DNA from: Amanita rubescens
Taxonomy: Eukaryota; Basidiomycota; Agaricomycetes; Agaricales; Amanitaceae
Assembly: GCA_015039365.1 (NCBI GenBank)
Contig: WION01000094.1
Location: forward strand, 1-64,000
Length of the DNA stretch: 64,000 nucleotides
Direction of reading: 5' to 3'
The notes under the pieces were generated by a model. It was not told where the DNA came from. It was given only the letters and a program-made list of their open reading frames with translations, and did no database searches. Positions 21,101 to 31,000 of this stretch are shown piece after piece. How positions within the stretch are numbered: position 1 is the first letter of the stretch; the number at the start of each line of letters is the position of its first letter. Position numbers and translations under genes: made by a program.

Positions 21101-23835
21101 TTTCACCTTTGATCAATTCAAAGATGATGCTTTCGACGTGCATCAGCATCCAAAAAAATGTTTTAAAGGGCTGGATGCCAAACTCACGCTTGGCGCTTGG
21201 CGTCTTTCTTTGCGAACGTTTGCCTGACCTCTGGAGAGACTAGATCATGCCATTCCCACTTCCCTGGTACACCTTTGCCCATGGCCGTCTGGAACGTCCG
21301 TAGCTGCGCAATAGATTGCAGACTCTTGAACGCTTCGATGGCCTCCCCCAAAAATTCTGCATCAGGGTTATCCTTTTCCGTCTCGCTCTGTATAGCTTCC
21401 AACAGAACAGGGTATTTATTAAGATGTTCTGATGGTCTATTCAAAAAGTGCTTCAGGTCAAATGAAATAGACTCTTCTTCACGAGCCGTTTGTCGTTCAC
21501 AATGCTGTTGTCCGAACATCTTAACTTCCAAAGCTTTGATCAAGGAGAAGCGATACTCACCTCGAGGAATACTTTGAGCTCTACATTGTTATCCATCTCC
21601 TCCTTCAATCTCTTTTCAGCTATAGGGTGATGGCCAAGATAATCTGGGTAGGCAAGCCTAAATTCCGTTGCTGCGCCTAAAAAGACGTCTCCGATCTTCT
21701 GAATGATCGGTGCGTGTTCTCTCTGTCGGACATACATCACTTCGAGCAGCCGCTTATTGCATTCCCGAAGATCAAGAATATTTCCAAAGACATCGTCAAT
21801 AAATCGGTCCAAGTCTTCCGAGGGTACAACGGGAGGATTAGCCGTGATCAGTGGTTTGATAAACGCCGATTCGACGGTGTTGAGATCTTCTATATACTGT
21901 TCTTCTCTTGAGATAATGCTATGGATGATACTAAGAAACAAAATCGAGTGAGCATATTATTGCGACAAGGCTATTTTTGGCTTACTCTTGGCGGTTCTTT
22001 TCACTTTCGGGCAAGGACTTGAGAACTTCTGGGTCAACCATTGCGCTCCAAGATTCTGCTTTTGTAGAAGGTCCTTCTGTTGGTGATGGTAAAGGACCCG
22101 TCATGGAGTTTTTCTGGAGTCGCGTCAAAATATGATACCACGAGAGAGATGCAGCTCAAACGAACCATGCGAGGACATCCATATGAGTAGCACATGCCGC
22201 CTTCACCGCACATCGGCGCATAACATCTGGTCAACATGGTAATAACACCGGTCGGGAGCTCTTCTCTTTCCGTGACTGCATCTGAAGAGCCTTCTTGATC
22301 ATCCAAAAACATGTAGACATCTTCGACGTTGTCCTGTAACACGCGATTTCCCCATTCAACTTCGTAGAAGAAAAGCTGGCTCTGCAAGCTCCTCGCTACA
22401 TGCAACGCCGCGCGTCTATCGTTCGTCGACATTCCGTGATTGATTGCGAGTTCGCGCTGGATTATAGATTGTATCGTCGACTGGGTACAGAACATTCAAA
22501 TCAAGCTAAAACTTGTCACAGTCGTACTCACCACTATATCCTTGCCGGTGAACGCCCGAGAATACGGAATACTGCCCTTTACATGCGTTCCGCGCGGAAC
22601 CCTGTCACGTAACTGAACCGCCATATGCGACAACATGGCGAAATTGATGAAGCGGGTCTCGTCGTCTTCATCTTCGTCTTCCCAGTAATCATCCTCTGCA
22701 GTTTCGTACTGTTGGCTGTGAGTAAAATCGCGAATATTGGTTAAAACGTCGGTGGGGCGTCTGAAGGGGATATTGTCTTCTGAGAAGACAAACGTGTCAT
22801 TCTGTAATCCGGGAGGCGGCGGTTGGGGTATCAATGGCGTATCGAAACCATGTGGTGTATTTGAACTTGAAGACACGGTTCGATTTCCTGCGTATTGCTG
22901 ATAGAGAGACTGCGAAGACTCGGACACGTCATGGTCTACATAGACTGTTTACTTGGTTAGTCGCGGAGGGGTGCGATATCCGGACGAAAAACGCACGTCC
23001 TGCTCGACGGTCTGCATAACCCAACGCGGCGCCATCGCCGTCCCCTACGCTTTCATGGCTTGGCTGGTGTGACAAGGTGCGAGATAATCCTACGACGGCT
23101 GGGGGTGTTGGGGGCGTAGTTGGATAACCATAGTTATCTCCGTATCCAAAAGCGTTCCCGTTTGTAGGAGCTGTTCTATATTCCGCCGCGTGAGGATCTG
23201 TATGGTTGGAGGGTTGTCGTGTCATGGAATCGTAATTTTGCGATTGAATGGAAGAGAGGGAATCTCTGTCCGAGTACGGGTTAAATGCCTGCACTGGAGC
23301 TTGGGGGAGCTTCCTGCCGCTTCCTGATGTTACTCTTCTGAACATGTCGCCTGAGCTTGAAGTTGAGGCATAAGAGTCGGTACTGTAATGACCGGGACGC
23401 GAAATTTCTTGGTATGGATCTGTTTCGGGGATAGAATAAGCGGATGGGGAGGTTGCTAGGGTGTGAGGAGATGTAGGAGTTGGTGGCAACCGGCGGATCT
23501 GACCCGTGCTGCGCGCGGATGATGGAGGAGTGGGTACAGAACTAGTGGAGGGCGCGACTATAAGAGAGTGTAAGAGTGAGGGTATAGAATAGATTGAAAA
23601 GTAATAACGCACGAGAACGAGCGCTGACCGGAGAGACGGGAGTTGTTGAGGATTGAGGAGGAGGAGGCTGATAATCTGGTTCTGTGCCATAGACGCTGTA
23701 AATGTTGTCGAGGTCGTCCTGGGCGCCAGAAGGAGCTCCTGGTTCTTCTGAGAAACCAGCCCAAACTTCATTGTAAAGTTTTTGAAGATCCTCGTCTACT
23801 GAGGGAGTAGGTCGATGACCGATAGCTGCGGACAT
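18147..23835 (-). CDS. Rho1 guanine-nucleotide exchange factor, DEP-DH-DH-PH-CNH
   Basis: This is a many-exon minus-strand gene starting MSAAIGHRPTPSVDEDLQKL (ATG 23833-23835) and ending LRTSASWRL at 18147. In order it encodes a disordered Ser/Pro/Tyr-rich N-terminus; a DEP domain (RVPRGTHVKGSIPYSRAFTG, FFYEVEWGNRVLQDNVEDVY); a first DH-like domain (SREEQYIEDLNTVESAFIKP ... DLKHFLNRPSEHLNKYPVLL, about 21.9-21.2 kb); and a second DH domain (MYIKPLREADPPILPQQKLE ... MKNFINRPIPRLLRYELLLR, about 21.1-20.4 kb). A PH domain (YSGKLLRQPESGLEWSGWSE) and a CNH domain (PYILLFDSRFIEIRHIETGR, IRCIWDGRG) follow. This is the Rom2/Rgf layout of Rho1 activators in cell-wall-integrity signalling at the plasma membrane. 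The DH pair is unusual relative to yeast Rom2. Exact exon ends were not all fixed. Confidence 0.88.
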
Positions 23836-23869
23836 GAGAGAGAGAGCTTTGGTGTGACTCGCGCACTTC
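23836..23869. promoter_or_regulatory. 34-bp bidirectional gap between divergent start codons
   Basis: The RhoGEF ATG (minus, 23835) and the UBX ATG (plus, 23870) lie 34 bp apart. Each 5' leader must therefore either overlap the other gene or be almost absent, or the true RhoGEF start is elsewhere. No TATA box is visible in the gap. Confidence 0.55.
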
Positions 23870-25215
23870 ATGGCTTCTGACCGCGACTCCCTCATTGCAA
23901 TGGGCTTTGACCCAGCCAGCGTTGACTGTGCGCTCTTCTTCCTTTTCTTCATCTTATCTGTCTCATCTATCTAGCCGCCCTCAACGCTACTAATAACCGA
24001 GGTCTCCAACCTGCCATCGACTATCTCTTGCAAGAACATCATTCTGATCAAGTCTCTGATGTCCCTGCAGAAGATGATCAGCTCCTCGACCTCACCGCCG
24101 TAGAGGCAAAGGTAATTGTTCCTTTATCGCTCTGCCGAACCCACTCATCACTTCCTCGTCTAGAGCATCAAATGTTCCGAGTGCGGCAAAGTGTTCAAGA
24201 ACACGGCACTGGCCAATTTCCATGCCGAGAAGAGTGGCCACGATCAATTCGAAGAGTCCACGGAAGAGGTCATTGCACTCCCAGCTCAGTCCCTATATTT
24301 CCTACTCAACCTTGTCCCCGTAGCTAAAACCTTTGACGGAGGAAGAAAAGGCACAGAAGCTTGTTGAGCTGCGCGACAAAATGGCTCAGAAGAAGGCTCA
24401 GAAAGCTGTAGAAGAAGCAAAGGAGAACCAGGCCAACGAGACGCTCAGACGGAAAGCAGGAAAGGTATCAAATGTCCCAAGGAGCCCATCACCCATCTCA
24501 CACAGCACAGGACATGAATAAGATCAAAGAGGAGCTTAAAGTGAAACAGGCGATGCAAGAAGCGGAGGCCAAAAAGCGAGGTATCATCGTTAATATACGC
24601 TTATTACCTATACTTATATCGTAACCTTACAGAGAAGATCGAAGATGCCCGTGCGCGAGCCGCAGTCAAAGCACAGATCGAAGCAGACAAAAAGGCGCGG
24701 GCGGAGAAAGCAGCCCGGGAAAAAGCTCTTCGTGAAGGGCAATCGATCCCGATGAGTGGTGCACCCCAGACCACACCAGCTGCCGCTGCCGTCGCAGTAC
24801 AGAGTGGTTCAAGCAAAGAATTTAAAGAGACTCGACTACAAATACGTTTGGCTTCCGGCGGCCAACCGTTCACAACCACACTGCCAAGCGAATCACGTAT
24901 GTACATCGTTATATCTTGATTATTTATAATTGAAAGGCGGTGCAGCTCTCAGTGCCATCGCAGAGTATCTGGCAGCCCAGACTCTTACCATAGATGTTGA
25001 AACTGTAACGTTCACTCAGACATTCCCGAGGTAAGCCAAGTCTAAACCCCGATGAAAAAGATTGTTTGATTGATATGTGATAGAAAAACATTCACGCGCG
25101 CTGATTTTTCCAAATCTCTCAAGGAGCTCGGCCTGACTCCGTCAGCAGTACGTGCACCGCTGTCCCGCTACTCGTAGCCTAACATTTGTTCTAATAGGTT
25201 CTCCTCGCTTCATGA
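23870..25215 (+). CDS. UBA-UBX domain protein (SAKS1/UBXN1-like p97/Cdc48 adaptor)
   Basis: Nine exons join in phase to 313 residues: 23870-23927, 23975-24111, 24164-24268, 24324-24464, 24511-24580, 24633-24896, 24946-25030, 25084-25147, 25198-25215. The N-terminal UBA domain reads SLIAMGFDPASVDSALNATN followed by GLQPAIDYLL. A C2H2 motif (CSECGKVFKNTALANFHAEK, then SGH) follows, then a long charged Lys/Glu/Ala-rich coiled coil (EEEKAQKLVELRDKMAQKKA). The C-terminal UBX domain has LQIRLASGGQPFTTTLPSES and FPRKTFTRADFSKSLKELGL. UBX domains bind Cdc48/p97 and UBA domains bind ubiquitin, so it is a likely substrate adaptor in proteasomal or ER-associated degradation. The last exon encodes only VLLAS plus the stop. 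Confidence 0.9.
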
Positions 25216-25360
25216 GCCCGAAAATGTAGCATAGAATTGTAACTGTACGATATTACGATGATGTATTGCACACGTCCCGATAAATCAATATATGAGTGTC
25301 GTCGTGCATCACGTCAAAAAAGACCGAATTTATTGGTCTGACTACGGGAGACTAGATAAA

Positions 25361-27021
25361 TCATGCATAGTCGTTGATAAGAACACGCCCATCAGAGCAT
25401 CCAACCGCTATCCTCCCCTCCTCTTCATCCATAGCCAACCTTGACCATACTTCCCCTTTCTGAACAGCATACACAGTAGCTGCCATAGTCGATGTCTTCC
25501 ACTCATCTAGCTCATCGGTACCGTCAGCTTCTTCCAATAACTTGGGACAAAACAATCCTGCAACCCGTTGCCCCCTGGTTTCTGCTGAATAATGCTCTTC
25601 TACGTGATCATCTATCCACAAGGCAGTTCCGTACAAGCCCAGCGTCATATAACTCGAAGAAAACAAGAGCAGAGGCGCTGCAATAGTCCGCTTCAAATGG
25701 GGAGGGAACAGATAAGGTCGGTTGGCGTTTGAAATCGTTGCATCTTCGGCTCCGTTGTAGCATGGGTTTGGCTCCAGAACAACGTAGTGCAGAAGATTGA
25801 TAGGCTGTGATGTAATCAATAAGTGTTCCGTGCACAGATGATTGTAGTACGTACCCATGGAAGAAAGCTACCAAAACGCAAAAGAATATTAATGAGGGGC
25901 AGCCTTCCCGCTCTTTCTGATTTCTTAGGTATCTGAGGCGTTAGGCATATGGAATCTATCGCCCATTGCCATTTATGGAGGGCGACCGGGTATATGGAAT
26001 GTTGACCTTTCCGAAGATGTTCCAGGGGTAAAACGTACAGAAGGAGCTCTCTGACTCGACAGATGAGTAGGTATCGGTCCTGCACCACAAGATATCCTCG
26101 AACATCGTGTCCCTTGAAGAAGAAGAAAGAATTAAACGGGGAAATTGCATCGGTTAGAAGAGACATACCCGAACGTTTTCATTGCAACTATCACGCAACT
26201 CTATGTCACAGTCCTCATTCCAGAAGAACGCTCTCTCATATTCATCTACACTGATCAAGTTTGTCCCGCATAGATGGCGAACTTTACGGTTCTTGGATGG
26301 GTGTGTGGCTAATGTCACGAAAGCCTTGGATGTATCTCCGGAAGTGAGACCAACGAGCTCGACTTTGTCGCTTCAGTCATGCAATAAGGCACGGCCTGGC
26401 AAACTAAAATAGATCACTTACCCATCCTGTACAGCCAAGACGATCGGACTAGTAGAATCTGCATTAAACTGAAAAGCAAAGGTAGCCGAGACGCGGAAAG
26501 ATCGTCGAGCAACGCATGTAGGCGTGTCCGTCTGAACGTCCCAGCAACTAGCTTCCCATAAGCGTTGGCGGGGATTCTCCTTCCTGAGTGCCACGAGGTA
26601 ACTATAGCCATGGCTTTGTAAGAACCTCAGCTGAGTGATTTGTCCATCGCCGAAATCGATGCGACGGCAACGTGCCTTTTCCGGCGGGGAGAACCACCGG
26701 CGACGCAGCCGCACCGCGCGGTAAACGAATTGCTCTAGCTCCTGCGCGTCCAGCGGCTCTAATGTAGTCTGAGATAGACCAGGAACTGGTATGCCATTGT
26801 CTATGACTTTCTGCGTTAATTGTAGGTGCCAAACGCTGCGGAAACGCGTGATTTGTGCGACTGCTTTACACGTCTAGTACAGTGGAATAAGCTAAGAATC
26901 ATGACTTGTGTTGAAGAGGTTATTTTTTTGGGCCACTGACTTGTCTGATGTTCAGGATGTCCGCCAAGTCGAGATGGCTGAAGATTGCAAGAAAAATGTC
27001 GATGGGCAGGGTTGCGATCAT
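25361..27021 (-). CDS. F-box protein with a beta-propeller-like C-terminus
   Basis: The gene starts at ATG 27021 with MIATLPIDIFLAIFSHLDLA followed by DILNIRQ. A phase-0 intron leads to TCKAVAQITRFRSVWHLQLT, a classic F-box. The next exon carries YRAVRLRRRWFSPPEKARCR and long beta-type stretches (GYSYLVALRKENPRQRLWEA), and later exons have GHDVRGYLVVQDRYLLICRV and end GRIAVGCSDGRVLINDYA at 25361. F-box proteins link substrates to Skp1-cullin-1 ubiquitin ligases. The C-terminus resembles degenerate propeller strands, but no clear WD motif repeats. The 3' end converges with the UBX gene, 145 bp away. Middle exon ends are approximate. Confidence 0.78.
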
Positions 27022-28061
27022 TTGGAAGAATGAGTTGGGGATGCATCGGATCCTCTTTTATGCGAGGGACTGTCACGGAGGATCGTTCTCAGCGCCGTGC
27101 GGCAGTGTACGGCTTACTAGTTAGATGATGTGGTATAAATAGCTTTAAGCTATAGATATCCTTGACACTCCTACGAGATACTGCGTCCTGATTTCGAATC
27201 CACACAGTGATCCGCAACCCACAAGCGTTCAACCAAGCGAGGCCAGACTCAGGATACTGATTCAGACAAAAGTCAAACCAGGTTATAGTACTCTCTGATA
27301 AACACCGATTTCCGACTCTAAGAATGGTCCCATCCATCCAACCTGATCTTCAAGGTAGGTATTGCCTCCAACTTATCCTTGTCGTCGTCGCTTGCAAGGA
27401 CGAGTAACGAAAGGACAGTTAACTTTGTGACCAGACAGTTAGGTCATATATGAGGCCCTACCGCCATACTAGGGACACTAACGTTTAAACTTTTTCGCGT
27501 TCGCATAAAGCTTCCAACCGTAAGAAGCGGTCAAGTTGCCTGGCATAGTTTCAACGGAGCGGCTACGCAACATGATCGCCAGCTCCGGTGAGGCGAAGAT
27601 GTTTTGTCTCGGTTGCTCTCGGGAACAAACAGGGACAAACATCGCGTCTGTGCAGTGTGCGTACAGGTAACAGAACGAGTGCCAACTATTAGACGGTGCC
27701 AATGGACCACGATGGTGGCCAAATGCTGTGTGCGCTCAGCTGCAGTACGGTTTCAATGTCGCAGAACCCACCGATTGACGACTACACGAGTACCTGATGA
27801 TCTCGATAAACCACACAGCAATACCCGCCAAGTCGACGATGCGGAATACTGGCATGTGGTGTCAATGGTAAACGAGAGGGAACGGACGGTCATGAAGTAC
27901 GTACTACGCTACCGCTTGCAACGGCTGAGATCTGAGAGGTCACGGGTTATCCGATAGGCGCCCAGGTATTGTCTACTTTAGTCCAACATGGTCGGATTCC
28001 CCGTGTTCGTTCTATCGACAACAGCTAACTTCCTCGACTTGTAACCTCCACCCCAATCTCG
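27022..28061. other. Intergenic upstream of the NLR-like gene
   Basis: Several short open frames (82, 74 and 117 codons) have no recognisable domain. This includes the promoters of the F-box gene (left) and the NLR-like gene (right). No repeats or RNA genes were seen. Confidence 0.45.
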
Positions 28062-31000
28062 ATGGCGTCCTGGTACGTTTGCGCGTACATACAACTGTTT
28101 GTGAAGGTGCTAATAATTTCGAAACAGTGATGCAAGATCATTGATTACGATAACAAGTGACTGGGCATGCATATGTATTATGTACGATCACCAAATACTG
28201 ACTATCACCTTTGCAGTTGTTCAAGTGGTGAATTTGTCATTTCCCGCCACTTTTAGACGACAAAGTAGGGTTGAAATTGTCACCGATGGCGTACGTCGCC
28301 GTACAGAGAGCGTCAAATTGAAAAAAGAAAAAAATGTCCAATGGGACTCCAAATTGCACTTGTAAGCATTCATCTATCCCATTACCGTTTAAATTACATT
28401 TCGAAGCCCCTTCTTGGATAACTCATCAAAGCTCACCATCACCATATTATACGATAGCCTTCTCGCGGACAAGTGCCTTGGCAAGATTGACATCGAACTG
28501 GGGCATCTGCTTAAACTTCAATATTCGCAACCGAATGAATGCGAGTAGCATCCAGCTGTTGGTTGGTCATCCCAATGTTGAAAACTTGACAATTTAGGTG
28601 TAGTTCTGTCCTTGGTCGATAGGAAGGGAAGTCCGAGCCCGGCCAAGCTATCTGTTCGAATAACACAAGATTCAATGCCCACAGTTGCAGGCGATGCGCT
28701 GGAGCAAACCAAAACGTCTACCCAAAAGCTCTCGCAGCCCATCATCTCCAATGTGTCTGGCGCTTTTACCGATATTTCCGACACCCCGTCGAATCAACAG
28801 AACCTAGTAACATCGTTCAACGCTCTTATGAAGAAATTCAAACCATTGGTTAAGATCGCAGATGAGGTTGCAAAGGTTCGTTCTTCTGTATCTTCTCCTT
28901 CATTGGCAGTCTGAATTGATCATTTTTTCAAAGATTCATCCTTATGTCAATTTCGCGTGGCAGGTGCTTTCTGTCGGAATGAAGGCGAGTTAACTCGATT
29001 ATTCTGGTCCTTTTCTTCATACGCATCTATTCGATCAGATGGTGCAAGCACAACAAGCTCGGGGTGTGAAGATTCTAGATCTCGTCAGAGCGATGGAGAA
29101 TACCTACTCGTTCGTGGTTTCCGCCGACGAACTGAAGAGCCATCCTGTTCTTCAAGACATCATGGAAGAAATATTGAAGCAAACGATTGAATGCGGGTAT
29201 TTCATTCAAGATTATACACGACGCAACTTTGGAAGTACGTGGTATGCTCTTTGAAGCATGATGGCAGTTTGATTGAAGGTTGACCAGACAGTGTTATTGT
29301 TCATCCTTTCACCGACGTCGACGATCAGATAGCTAAATTCTGCACTGCGTTCGCAAATCTCAGGAAGAATTTCGATTCAAGACTTTTGCTGACGACGGCC
29401 TTGTTCTTGTCACGAACGGCGTCTTCCGTCGATATGATAGGTGCGTGTCCATACACCTTCAGACATTTTACGTTGTCTCATGATTTACACCTAGCACGTC
29501 ATCAAGTGTTGAAACCAGAGGATATGGACGAATACAATCGCACTCCCTGTCTTAAGAATACGAGGTGCAACGTCATTAACGACGTTATGGAGTGGATCGC
29601 AGATGACTCGAACGAGGGAAAGAAGGTTTTGTGGGTATACGGTTTGGCCGGGACGGGGAAGAGTACTCTGTCGACTACAATCGCACAAATCATGCGTGAG
29701 CTCCACCGCTTGGGCGCTTTCTTTTTTTTCAACCGTGATATACCGCAAAGGAACTTTGCAACATTGATCAGAACGCTCGCGTTTCGACTTGCCATGTTCG
29801 ATGCTCGCTTTGGTGCGACAATCTCGCGGGTGGTGGCAAATAACGACAACATGGCTGGAATGCCTCTGCAGTTTCAATTCGAAAAATTGCTGTCAGCTAA
29901 CGCCCTGAATTCTGTGGAATGGTCTGGTGGACCAATCGTTTTGATTATCGATGCTTTGGATGAGTGCGGAAGTGAAGCAGATCGCAAGATCTTAATGCAG
30001 GTTCTGTCAAAGGGCTTTTCTGATCTCCCTTCCTTCATTCGAATTATGGTTGTTAGCCGGCATGAACGAGACATCCAGCACGCACTAGGATCTTATTTGC
30101 ATGTGCGCCCGTACCCTCTGGACATTGATTCTGTGGCAAACAAAGATGATGTTTCAAAATTTATTCGACATCGTTTGGAGGAAATACGTATAAAGGATGG
30201 ATGCTTAGGCGATCATTGGCCCGGCGATGACAGAATCAGTTCTCTAGCCAACGGTGCAGGTGGCCTATTCATATGGGCATCAACTGCATGTTTGTATATC
30301 GAAAGCTATGCTCCCAATCGACGGCTTTCCGAGCTCGTTAACAAGCAGCCAGAAGGGAGTTCTTCTGGACCGTTTGCACAGCTGGACAGCTTGTATGAAA
30401 CAGGTCTACAATCTGCCTGTTTGTGGAATGACCGATCATTCCGCTTGGACTGCTGCAACATACTAGGCGTGATCCTATGTGCGCGAGTCCCCCTGTCGTG
30501 TTCTGCCATCGACGCTCTCCTCGCGCTACCTCAAGACACGCCGTCTTGCAAATCAGTCTCTTGCCTGAGATGTGTTCTTCACGTCAGCGAAACAGAGCAA
30601 ATCCGTATCCTCCATCCTTCGTTCCACGACTATCTATCGGAACGGTGCAGAGACAAGCCTTGGTCCATCAATCTCGAGCATAGTAACGAAGAACTCGCCA
30701 TTCGCTGCATCAAACTTCTGGACAAAGAATTACGAGAAAATATCTGCGACATGACACTCCCATATCTGAGCCGGAAAAATACCCTACATGACTCTATATC
30801 TTATGCGTGTAAATTCTGGATAGAACATACCTGCCTTGTTTCAGATGCTACGGACGATATTTTAAATCAAACATATGGTTTCTTGGTCAAGCATCTGCTG
30901 CATTGGATGGAGGCAATGGCGATATTGAACTCCCATGACCAAACGATTCGATCGATTCACAATCTCATGGAGTGGCTCCGGGTCTGTCCTCCAATATGCG

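Noticed and set aside
27089..27957. Several 60-117 codon frames between the F-box and NLR-like genes
   Set aside because: They overlap each other on both strands, lack domains, and show no coherent splice sites.
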